A program made the translations under genes and the position numbers. A stretch of DNA of 64,000 nucleotides. It comes from Psychrobacter fulvigenes. Lineage in GTDB: Bacteria; Pseudomonadota; Gammaproteobacteria; Pseudomonadales; Moraxellaceae. A model generated the notes under the pieces. It was given only the letters and a program-made list of their open reading frames with translations, had not been told where the DNA came from and did not search any database. The stretch spans positions 2,294,001-2,358,000 of the forward strand of contig NZ_CAJGZP010000001.1 of the NCBI RefSeq assembly GCF_904846155.1, read 5' to 3'. Below are positions 1 through 6,822 of this stretch, piece after piece (positions within the stretch are counted from its first letter, which is position 1; the number at the start of each line of letters is the position of its first letter).

Positions 1-62
1 ATCCTAAGCTTATCTTCAACTTTTCATTAATGATTTGTTTGAGATGCAGCTTACCTTATAAA

Positions 63-110
63 TCTCCTTGCTATTAACATAGGGTTAATAGCTACTAATC
101 CGTAAGGAGT
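63..110 (+). promoter_or_regulatory. S6:S18-binding leader of rpsF (SD-sequestering RNA)
   Basis: The leader folds into an outer helix CTCCTT (64-69) with AAGGAG (104-109), which is the rpsF Shine-Dalgarno sequence. It encloses a 9-bp hairpin (GCTATTAAC 70-78 with GTTAATAGC 84-92, loop ATAGG). The one-sided bulge at 93-103 holds CCG (100-102). An SD-pairing helix, a CCG-bearing bulge and a second hairpin are the layout of the known S6:S18 autoregulatory mRNA motif. The match is by eye. Autoregulation of the operon by the S6:S18 complex is inferred from the family. Confidence 0.75.
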
Positions 111-115
111 CCAAT

Positions 116-520
116 ATGCGACATTACGAAGTGGTGTTAATTGTACACCCAGACCAGAGCGACCAAGTGGTCGGCATGGTTGAACGCTATATCAAGTTGG
201 TTCAAGACAACAACGGCGCCATCCATCGTCTAGAAGATTGGGGTCGTCGTCAACTGGCTTACCCAATCAACAAGATTCACAAAGCTCATTACGTTCTTTT
301 CAATATCGAAACTGACGGTGAGACTTTGGCTGAGCTTGAAGAGTTATTCCGTTATAACGACGCGATCATTCGTAGCCTAGTTATGCGCCGTGACGAAGCA
401 GTCACTGAAGAGTCGCAGTTAGCTAAAAATGCCGATGAAAAACGTGCACGTAAAGCTACTACTCGTCGTCCAGACAGTCGTGAAAGCGATAGTGACGACA
501 ACGACAACAGTGAAGACTAA
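116..520 (+). CDS. rpsF: 30S ribosomal protein S6
   Basis: Ribosomal protein S6 binds the central domain of 16S rRNA together with S18. The N-terminus ([14 protein letters not shown]) and the typical S6 core fill residues 1-100. An Arg-rich stretch and a Ser/Asp/Glu tail then extend it to 134 residues, within the range of gammaproteobacterial S6 proteins that carry acidic tails. The SD AAGGAG lies 6 nt before the ATG and is buried in the leader hairpin described separately. It is the first gene of rpsF-rpsR-rplI, with 16 nt to rpsR. Product identity is certain. Confidence 0.98.
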   Translation: MRHYEVVLIVHPDQSDQVVGMVERYIKLVQDNNGAIHRLEDWGRRQLAYPINKIHKAHYVLFNIETDGETLAELEELFRYNDAIIRSLVMRRDEAVTEESQLAKNADEKRARKATTRRPDSRESDSDDNDNSED

Positions 521-536
521 TTAAAGGAGAATACTC

Positions 537-764
537 ATGGCACGTTTTTATCGCCGTCGCAAATTCTGCCGTTTCACTGCTGAAGGCATCACTCACATCG
601 ACTATAAAGATGTTGAATTGCTAAAACAGTACATTAGTGAAAATGGCAAAATCGTACCTAGCCGTATTACTGGTACATCTACTAAATATCAGCGCCAATT
701 AGCAACTGCTATCAAGCAAGCTCGCTTTCTTGCGCTACTTCCGTATACTGATAACCATCAGTAA
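537..764 (+). CDS. rpsR: 30S ribosomal protein S18
   Basis: Small basic ribosomal protein of 75 residues, the normal S18 length. It heterodimerises with S6 on the platform of the small subunit. The N-terminus has the usual [13 protein letters not shown] beginning, and the body contains [17 protein letters not shown] and [14 protein letters not shown], the S18 signature region. A strong SD (AAGGAG, 524-529) precedes the ATG. It lies between rpsF and rplI in the standard operon and presumably shares their leader control. Confidence 0.98.
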   Translation: MARFYRRRKFCRFTAEGITHIDYKDVELLKQYISENGKIVPSRITGTSTKYQRQLATAIKQARFLALLPYTDNHQ

Positions 765-789
765 TTCGACGGTTAACTAGGAGTGACTC

Positions 790-1302
790 ATGCAAATTAT
801 TTTGTTACAGCGTATCGTCAACCTTGGTAAACTCGGTGAAACTGTCGATGTGAAACCAGGTTACGGACGTAACTTTCTTATCCCGCAAGGCAAAGCGTTG
901 CCTGCTACTAAAGCTAATATCGAAAAGTTCGAAGCACGTCGTGCTGAGCTTGAAGCCGAAGAAGCCAAAGAAATCGCTACCGCTCAAGAACGTGCTGATG
1001 CTTTAACTGATGTTAATGTCATCATGCGCGCCAAATCAGGTGACGAAGGCAAGCTATTCGGTTCTATCGGTACTCGTGATATCGCTGAAGCACTAACCAA
1101 CTCAGGCCTAGAAGTTGACCGTTCAGAAGTTAAGCTTCCTGAAGGCACTCTACGTCAAATTGGTGAGTATAACGTTGATATCCAGCTACATCATGATGTT
1201 ACTGCCAGCATCCTAGTCACCATCCTCTCTGAAGATGGCGATGACGAAGATCTAGTAGAAGATGAAGCAGAAGACGAGAACGAAGACTATTCTGAAGAGT
1301 AA
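790..1302 (+). CDS. rplI: 50S ribosomal protein L9
   Basis: L9 binds 23S rRNA domain V and extends from the ribosome between neighbouring 70S particles. The L9 signature is seen in the first 40 residues ([20 protein letters not shown]), followed by the long connecting helix rich in Ala/Glu/Arg and the C-terminal domain. At 170 residues it is about 20 longer than the E. coli protein. The extra length is an acidic tail of Asp, Glu and Asn. SD AGGAG lies 7 nt before the ATG. It is the last gene of the operon and is followed by a hairpin terminator. Confidence 0.97.
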   Translation: MQIILLQRIVNLGKLGETVDVKPGYGRNFLIPQGKALPATKANIEKFEARRAELEAEEAKEIATAQERADALTDVNVIMRAKSGDEGKLFGSIGTRDIAEALTNSGLEVDRSEVKLPEGTLRQIGEYNVDIQLHHDVTASILVTILSEDGDDEDLVEDEAEDENEDYSEE

Positions 1303-1328
1303 TCTTTAGAACCTTCGACTTTAGTTTA

Positions 1329-1362
1329 AAAAGAGAGTCAACATTATGCTGGCTCTCTTTTT
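1329..1362 (+). terminator. rho-independent terminator after rplI
   Basis: The hairpin AGAGAGTCA / TGGCTCTCT (one G-T pair) is flanked by A5 on the left and T5 on the right, 27 nt after the rplI stop. It ends the rpsF-rpsR-rplI transcript before the tmRNA promoter. Confidence 0.85.
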
Positions 1363-1448
1363 GCATTGAAAATATGAAGCGTCTGACTCAATCTATATGC
1401 TTATTATGCTCAACATGTTATGAAGTGTAACGGTTCGACTGTCTTAGC

Positions 1449-1478
1449 TTGCTAATACTCGCACTTATACTATATAAT
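1449..1478 (+). promoter_or_regulatory. ssrA promoter
   Basis: A perfect -10 TATAAT (1473-1478) and a -35-like TTGCTA (1449-1454) are separated by 18 bp. They sit 14 bp before the mature tmRNA 5' end, which leaves a short 5' leader for RNase P to remove. Confidence 0.7.
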
Positions 1479-1491
1479 GTTTTGCTCTATT

Positions 1492-1850
1492 GGGGATGTT
1501 CTGGCTTCGACGCTGGTGATGAAACTCAATGATGCATGTCGAGAGTGTATGTCCTCTCGTAAATCAAACATATATTGTTATAGTCGCAAACGACGAAACT
1601 TACGCTCTAGCAGCTTAAACCCTGCTTACTGCGCTGCCGATTACCTATAGTTGGTCAGCCCAGTTGAAGCGTCCGCATATAGGTTCGCCACAAGGGATTG
1701 TCTCAATCTCTTGGGTTCAAAAGTAGAGAATCGTCCAATCCATCCTGCCTGTCGGATCGGTGCGGACTAAAACTAAAGACAGAATCTAAACATGTAGATT
1801 CATGAGCGTAATGCTGGCGGACGCGGGTTCAACTCCCGCCATCTCCACCA
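1492..1850 (+). ncRNA. ssrA: transfer-messenger RNA (tmRNA)
   Basis: tmRNA rescues stalled ribosomes and tags the unfinished peptide for proteolysis. The 5' end GGGGATGTTCTGGCTTCGAC and the 3' end (T-arm GCGGGTTCAACTCCCGC, acceptor ATCTCCACCA with encoded CCA) form the tRNA-like domain. The acceptor strands GGGGATG / CATCTCC pair, allowing for G-T. The tag frame starts at the resume codon GCA (1586) and ends at TAA (1616-1618), encoding ANDETYALAA, close to the ANDENYALAA of enterobacteria. It has its own promoter and terminator. The 3' end is a classic integration target and has a decayed partial copy 2.2 kb downstream. Confidence 0.97.
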
Positions 1851-1852
1851 AA
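1842..1852 (+). repeat. att-like direct repeat, copy 1 (tmRNA 3' end)
   Basis: TCTCCACCAAA forms the last bases of ssrA plus two flanking A. An identical 11-mer lies at 4044-4054, embedded in a longer diverged similarity. The two copies bracket the 2.2-kb segment carrying the beta-helix gene. Confidence 0.5.
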
Positions 1853-1863
1853 CATTTTAAATC

Positions 1864-1894
1864 AAGTCAATCACTTAGGTGGTTGGCTTTTTTT
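1864..1894 (+). terminator. ssrA terminator
   Basis: The hairpin AAGTCAATCAC / GTGGTTGGCTT (11 pairs including G-T pairs) is followed by a T-run, 13 nt after the tmRNA CCA end. Confidence 0.8.
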
Positions 1895-2043
1895 ATAATT
1901 GAAATTTAATATCAAGCGATTGTTTCAGAGTCCGTTAAGCATATATTTTGCTCTATCTCTACCGTTAGATTGGATATAGTCTCAACAGAATGACGGTTAA
2001 TACGATCTTCTATTTTTCAATAAGTTCAATTACTGGCTTTTAT

Positions 2044-3783
2044 TCAATTAAAAGTCCATGCTCCATAACTGTCGAAAATCTTTGTCTCCCCACCTTCAGT
2101 ATTTTGTAGTTCTATCCAACAGTCTGGCGTTTTACTCTGTGCTGTGGTACTAAATCCATTTGCTTTCTTTATTTTTAATCCTTTAATATTACAACTGTTG
2201 CCTGTCGTTTTTGTTGAAGGAGATAAGCCTATTTTCAACTTGCGATAGTCGCCAAGCGTTGATACAGAAGGCTCTTTAAATCTCCTATTGCTAGCACTTG
2301 GTTCTACCCATATCTCATTACCAAACTTCACTGAAGATATATCAGAGCCGGTCTTTACCACAGTCCCTTGCGAACCGATGACAGTGTCCTTACCTCCTAA
2401 AGATGTACTGGTTGATTTTTGGCGTATTGAGATACCTTTAGAGTTTTTCTCGTCCGCTAAAAACTTGTAGCCATTAATGATAAAATCTGATTCTTCGGGT
2501 AAAGTATAAGAGATCTCTCCTCCTGCTTGTATATTATTGATAGTAACATTACCAAACTGCTTGCCTGGAAATTTAGTAATAATATCACTACTGGTTATGC
2601 CAAAATCAGCGCCGCCATGTAAATAGGTGACCTTATTGATTTCTAAATCTAAGTTACTGGCTTTGTTCCAAGCTAAGCTCATTGGTGTTAAGTCAGTAGG
2701 AGTCTTATAGTAGAGCTCATCTATTAATATCCTGCCAGTATTATCAGCACCGCTCAAATAAAACCCTACTCCTGCTCTGAGGTTACTTAATGTCGTTTTG
2801 CCTTTGATATGTAAAGAAACCTCTATATCATCACGAAATATCGAAGTAGACATGCCCCAATAAGACCCTTTACAGGTGGGGCTTTCTATCACTGAGTTCA
2901 CGATACGAGGTGGTGGCGCTCCTTCTGCCCCTTCTGGCTCTACATCAATACACGCTTTTGGCCATGTACCTTCAATACCATCACTATCACCAACCTTCTG
3001 TATTCTAGGTCTAATAATATTAACATTATCCCCTGATGCAAGCGTCAATCCATTACGTCTAGCGCCACTCACAAACGGCTCTACTACCGTAATATTAGTT
3101 GGTACTTGCTTGCTTTTTGTACCCCATTCTTTACCGATATAAATACCATCGCCCCAAACATTTTCTATAACTGGTTTTTCAATATAACCGTTTGAGCTTT
3201 CATAAATGGTTAAACCATACCCCCATTCACCATCTCTTGCTTTACTGGTAAGTCTGTCTCCAATAAGATGAGGATTAGATATCTTGTAATTATCCACATC
3301 TCTGGCTACCACTATATTATAAACCTCATTGTTCTCAGAGATGAGTTTTAACTTAGCGTGTGGTGTAAACCTCAAGTCACTATTGTCTCTAATGATTAAG
3401 CCAACATTCTGGGTACCTATGTACGTCCTATTCGCTTTTATATGATAAACACCATCAATAATGAATGGCTTACCTTTACTGGTAGCATAATCATATCCTG
3501 CCTGCAATTTTAGAACTTGATCTTGTTTAATGTCAGGCGTAGCAAACCAAGAAGCTAAGTACCCTTCTTGATTTTGCGTAACAAATTTGTTTTCAATATC
3601 TTGCATAGAGTTATTACTTCGAGCGTAGGTATTAGCCTGCAGCATATCAGAATCAGTTAGACTCTGACTCATGGGCTCTGGAGTAGTGTCAGACGAGCGG
3701 CTATCACTAAATAAAGTCACGCCACCCAACAAGACAATACCACTTAATAAAGCTGCACTACCTAACCATGTCCAACCATTCAT
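2044..3783 (-). CDS. right-handed parallel beta-helix protein, membrane-anchored or exported
   Basis: A 579-residue protein I cannot name. One hydrophobic segment (residues 5-24) followed by a Ser/Thr/Pro-rich stretch suggests a signal peptide or N-terminal anchor. From about residue 100 to 420 it has short repeated beta-strand turns (DNSDLRF, NGYIEKPVIENVWGDGIYIG, RNGLTLASGDNVNIIRPRI) typical of pectate-lyase-like beta-helix folds. Such folds occur in polysaccharide lyases, epimerases and phage tailspikes. No catalytic residues can be assigned. A C-terminal 60-residue segment holds a pair of Cys. SD AGGTGG lies 4 nt before the ATG. It is the only gene between ssrA and the att-like repeat, so it may have been acquired. 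Confidence 0.8.
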   Translation of the reverse strand: MNGWTWLGSAALLSGIVLLGGVTLFSDSRSSDTTPEPMSQSLTDSDMLQANTYARSNNSMQDIENKFVTQNQEGYLASWFATPDIKQDQVLKLQAGYDYATSKGKPFIIDGVYHIKANRTYIGTQNVGLIIRDNSDLRFTPHAKLKLISENNEVYNIVVARDVDNYKISNPHLIGDRLTSKARDGEWGYGLTIYESSNGYIEKPVIENVWGDGIYIGKEWGTKSKQVPTNITVVEPFVSGARRNGLTLASGDNVNIIRPRIQKVGDSDGIEGTWPKACIDVEPEGAEGAPPPRIVNSVIESPTCKGSYWGMSTSIFRDDIEVSLHIKGKTTLSNLRAGVGFYLSGADNTGRILIDELYYKTPTDLTPMSLAWNKASNLDLEINKVTYLHGGADFGITSSDIITKFPGKQFGNVTINNIQAGGEISYTLPEESDFIINGYKFLADEKNSKGISIRQKSTSTSLGGKDTVIGSQGTVVKTGSDISSVKFGNEIWVEPSASNRRFKEPSVSTLGDYRKLKIGLSPSTKTTGNSCNIKGLKIKKANGFSTTAQSKTPDCWIELQNTEGGETKIFDSYGAWTFN

Positions 3784-4043
3784 AAAACCACCTGTTTATT
3801 TATAGTAGTGAGTGTTGATGCTCTTTTATTATTCGTCAGCAACTTGTACTGCATAAATTTAGCAGTATATATTCTTTACCTATTCAATATATTGCTTAAT
3901 AGTGCCTTTTCATGGCTTACTAAGCCATATATTCTAGGACAAGAATATACTATTAAATTAAAAATTGTAAGTCATTGGTTTCGATACTCATACTTATTAT
4001 AAAGTAGTGTTATATATTGCTGTGCCTGACTCTACTCTTATCC
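3784..4043. other. intergenic, no gene seen
   Basis: AT-rich stretch upstream of the beta-helix gene, presumably holding its minus-strand promoter. The plus-strand ORF at 3808-4002 lacks an SD and resembles no protein I know. The right end carries the att-like repeat. Confidence 0.5.
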
Positions 4044-4095
4044 TCTCCACCAAATACTAAAAAACCGATCACTTGAGGTAATCGGTTTTTCTATG
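4044..4095 (+). repeat. decayed copy of tmRNA 3' end plus terminator (att-like)
   Basis: TCTCCACCAAA (4044-4054) repeats the ssrA 3' end exactly. Just upstream, ACTC and an isolated C still match the T-arm/acceptor region, with several C/T and G/A changes. Downstream, ATCACTT-AGGT...GG-TTTTT parallels the ssrA terminator. No folded tRNA-like domain remains, so it is not a second tmRNA. It may be the displaced end left by integration of a small element into ssrA. The similarity was aligned by eye. Confidence 0.5.
4061..4092. terminator. bidirectional terminator hairpin
   Basis: AAAACCGAT / ATCGGTTTT with A-runs and T-runs on both sides can end transcription on either strand. On the minus strand it lies just beyond the stop of the NlpC/P60-like gene. 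On the plus strand it aligns with the ssrA terminator as part of the att-like duplicate. Confidence 0.7.
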
Positions 4096-4178
4096 CTTAA
4101 AATTTGACTTTTAAGATTAGATGCTCAGGCTGCTCTGATCTAAACTTTGCATTTAAAGCCCTATCGAGAGCATGCTTA

Positions 4179-4616
4179 TTACATGGCAGGATTATCCAAA
4201 GCCCATCGATATAGCTTTCTAAGCCCATAGCTTGCTGGATCCACAAGCTCAAGCATATCCGCGCAGGCTTCAGAACAAAACAGTCGACGCTCAGGATTAT
4301 AGAACCCTGGAATTACCGTTCTAATCAAAGCCAGATAGTCGTATTTAAAATTCTGGCGTTTATTAAACCAACGTATGGCATAGTCAATATCGCACATAAC
4401 TGGTACCAGTACCCAGTGACTAGGTTTCATATCAATTATCTTACGCCGTAATCCGCCATCACGATGACTTGAGCTAATACAGTCATAGCGCCCCTCACCT
4501 AAGTTATTAATCACCAGCTCGCAATGACTATATGGAGAACCATCAATCATACTGATGATACGATCTAATGCCTTACCCTGATCAGCTATGTAAAAAGCTA
4601 AATAAGTCAGTTTCAT
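4179..4616 (-). CDS. permuted NlpC/P60-like (YiiX-type) cysteine hydrolase, putative
   Basis: A 145-residue protein with His in SPYSHCEL near residue 31 and Cys in RLFCSEACA near residue 114. This order, His before Cys, is that of the permuted papain-like NlpC/P60 (YiiX/YebB) fold, whose members act as amidases or peptidases on lipids or peptidoglycan. Aromatic residues in FKYDYLALI fit the helix before the nucleophile. There is no signal peptide, so a cytoplasmic site is likely. SD GGAGG lies 6 nt before the ATG. Similar proteins occur in prophages and as orphan genes. Substrate unknown. Confidence 0.6.
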   Translation of the reverse strand: MKLTYLAFYIADQGKALDRIISMIDGSPYSHCELVINNLGEGRYDCISSSHRDGGLRRKIIDMKPSHWVLVPVMCDIDYAIRWFNKRQNFKYDYLALIRTVIPGFYNPERRLFCSEACADMLELVDPASYGLRKLYRWALDNPAM

Positions 4617-4835
4617 CGTAGGCCTCCAGAAATTATTTTCTTATTAATTCTCAGACTACAAGTATGAACAAAGTTGTTCAAAAACATACTATATCATATT
4701 ATTTATACTACACGATTATGTAGGAATAGGTTGATAAAGATGATTGAGGTAAAATAGTTTAATAGTTATGGAGAAAACCATAAAAAATACTGAGGGTTGT
4801 CCTGAGTAGTGCTGATATTTATCATCTACAAACAT

Positions 4836-4865
4836 AAAAAAACTCCATCATTGCTGATGGAGTTT
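4836..4865 (-). terminator. terminator of the carboxylesterase gene
   Basis: A perfect 11-bp hairpin AAACTCCATCA / TGATGGAGTTT with loop TTGC. On the minus strand it is followed by a T-run, 40 nt past the stop codon. Confidence 0.85.
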
Positions 4866-4905
4866 CACTAGAGCCTTATTTAAAACTTGGAGCTGTCCTA
4901 GTTAA

Positions 4906-5577
4906 CTAATCCAATACCTTATTCAGCCATTTGCCAATGTTTTGAATTTGCGGCATACAGACCTGATGCGCCATTGGATAAGTGTTGTATTCCACCTCAT
5001 AGCCTTTGTCTGTTAATAGTTGCTGCGCTTGCTGACCTAGAACCACTGGAACGACTGGGTCGTGAGTACCATGCTCAATGAGAATCGGTAGATCTTTATT
5101 GATGTCACTATAGCTCAAGCTGTCATTGGTAGCCAAATAGGTGGATAACGTCATCAGACCAGCCAAACGCTGTGGATAGCCAAGGGCAACATGATAAGCT
5201 ACCGCCCCACCCTGCGAGAATCCTGCAATCACGATATTTTTGGGCTCAACGCCGCGCTCAATCTCACGCTGAATCAGATCGCGTATCTGCTGCGCTGAGC
5301 GCTCAATTTGAGCGATGTCGACTTTGCGCTCAAGGCTCATCTCAAGGATATCGTACCAAGCCGGCATCACCATACCGCCATTGATAGTAACGGGGATATT
5401 AGGCGCATGTGGAAAGACAAAGCGTACCGCCATATCATTAGCCAAACCTAGTTGCGGTACGACTGGCTCAAAGTCATGGCCACTGGCACCCAAACCATGC
5501 AGCCAAATCACCGCTCTATCTATTTGCTTGTTTGATGGGTTATGTTCAACAATGACCGCATCTAAATAATTACTCAT
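4906..5577 (-). CDS. carboxylesterase / phospholipase family alpha/beta hydrolase
   Basis: A 223-residue alpha/beta hydrolase of the YpfH/carboxylesterase II family that cleaves short-chain esters or acylated small molecules in the cytosol. The catalytic triad is visible: Ser121 in GFSQGG, Asp173 in GTHDPVVP and His204 in PMAHQV. The oxyanion loop is LHGLGASGHDF. The open frame reaches 18 codons further upstream, but the ATG at 5577 (MSNYLDAVIV) has the better SD (AAAGGA) and gives the usual length of about 220 residues. It is a single gene with its own terminator. Confidence 0.9.
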   Translation of the reverse strand: MSNYLDAVIVEHNPSNKQIDRAVIWLHGLGASGHDFEPVVPQLGLANDMAVRFVFPHAPNIPVTINGGMVMPAWYDILEMSLERKVDIAQIERSAQQIRDLIQREIERGVEPKNIVIAGFSQGGAVAYHVALGYPQRLAGLMTLSTYLATNDSLSYSDINKDLPILIEHGTHDPVVPVVLGQQAQQLLTDKGYEVEYNTYPMAHQVCMPQIQNIGKWLNKVLD

Positions 5578-5958
5578 ATTTTTTATATTCCTTTTGTAGA
5601 AAGTTAGACGTCTAACAAACTTATATTCCAAATAACAGACGTATTTACAATATCTTTAGCTTTTTCTTCTTACTATGAGGCTCATTATTCTACAGCCTTT
5701 ACGTAAAACTGCTAATCAAACAACTCATTAACCAATCAACCCTAGTTTCCATCAATTTTTCACATCTTTTGAGGACTGACAGCAAAACCTAAAACTGCTT
5801 TTGTGCTACGATAACTTTATGATTTCGGCGTACTGCTCTAAGGCGTGCCCTAGCTACTGTATGACGCCCTATTATTATTTTTCAATATCTGTTTTACACA
5901 GACATAACTGACCACAATTTTGCTATACCCTTTTTTCTTATACAACGATGTAGAGCCT
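5578..5958. other. divergent intergenic region
   Basis: Spacer between the esterase gene (minus) and creB (plus), so it should hold both promoters. I see no convincing -35/-10 pair, hairpin or small ORF. The minus ORF at 5850-6248 is antisense to creB and was discarded. Confidence 0.5.
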
Positions 5959-6768
5959 ATGACCCATATTTTACTGGTAGAAGACGATCCTGCTATTGCC
6001 ATGTCGCTCAAAGTGACTTGCAAGCGTGAAGGCTGGAGAATCACGTGGCTAGATAACGCCAGTAGTGTACTGCCGATGCTACATAGTGATGAAGCGCAAG
6101 ACCTATCGGCTATCATTCTGGATGTTGGCTTGCCAGATGGTGATGGTTTGAGCTTATGCCAACAGATACGCCATACGTCTGCTCTTAACGCTCTAAAAGA
6201 CATTCCAATCGTATTCTTGACCGCCCGTAGTGATGAAGTCGATCGCATCTTGGGTTTGGAGATGGGCGGTGATGACTATTGTGCCAAGCCTTTTAGTCCA
6301 CGCGAATTGGTCGCCCGCCTCAAAGCCATTTGGCGACGTGAGCAATTATTGTCTCAGCAGTCTGCAACTCAGACAACAGCAACAGATAATACAGATGGCA
6401 AGGCTTCCTCTAGCCTATTACCTAATTCAGCTTCTGCTAATAATATGTCAGGACAAGCATTAACCTTTGAGTGCCAGTCTGGTGTCTGGCATTACCAACC
6501 GCTCAATTACTCTTTAATGTGGCAAGAGCAAAAACTTGAGCTGAGCAATACAGAACGCAAAATCTTATTGACCTTATTACAAGCACCCAATCAAGTCTTT
6601 AGCCGTGAGCAGCTGTTAAATGCGGTGAGCGACTATCCAGATCATCGCTTGGCGCGGACGATAGATAGCCATATCAAGTCCATTCGTAAGCAACTGGCGA
6701 CCGTTGACGCTAGCATTGATGTCATTCATACACACCGCGGGCTTGGTTATGCATTATGCCCTGCTTAA
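5959..6768 (+). CDS. creB: OmpR/PhoB-family response regulator, CreB-like
   Basis: A two-component response regulator of 269 residues. The receiver domain (1-120) has the acidic pair Asp9/Asp10, phospho-acceptor Asp55 in ILDVGLPDGDG, Thr88 and Lys110 in AKPFSPRE. The wording FLTARSDEVDRILGLEMGGDDY is closer to CreB than to OmpR or PhoB. A Gln/Thr/Ser-rich linker (about 140-170) leads to a winged-helix DNA-binding domain ending THRGLGYALCPA. The start was set at ATG 5959 (MTHILLVEDD), not the upstream ATG. The sensor kinase follows 54 nt later. CreB regulons affect carbon metabolism and beta-lactam response in other bacteria. The role here is inferred. Confidence 0.8.
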   Translation: MTHILLVEDDPAIAMSLKVTCKREGWRITWLDNASSVLPMLHSDEAQDLSAIILDVGLPDGDGLSLCQQIRHTSALNALKDIPIVFLTARSDEVDRILGLEMGGDDYCAKPFSPRELVARLKAIWRREQLLSQQSATQTTATDNTDGKASSSLLPNSASANNMSGQALTFECQSGVWHYQPLNYSLMWQEQKLELSNTERKILLTLLQAPNQVFSREQLLNAVSDYPDHRLARTIDSHIKSIRKQLATVDASIDVIHTHRGLGYALCPA

Positions 6769-6822
6769 CTATATTCCACTTAGTACTGGCATTTTACAAC
6801 TTTAAATAGCACCTTCAAGTAT

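Noticed and set aside
2876..3142. 88-codon ORF antisense to the beta-helix gene
   Set aside because: Shadow of the coding strand, no SD and no recognisable domain.
3808..4002. 64-codon plus-strand ORF in the gap after the beta-helix gene
   Set aside because: No SD, hydrophobic but unconvincing composition, AT-rich spacer; not supported as a gene.
4031..4054. Possible tRNA or second tmRNA gene, because CTCTCCACCA looks like an acceptor end
   Set aside because: No D-arm, anticodon arm, T-arm or matching 5' acceptor strand can be folded; treated as an att-like fragment.
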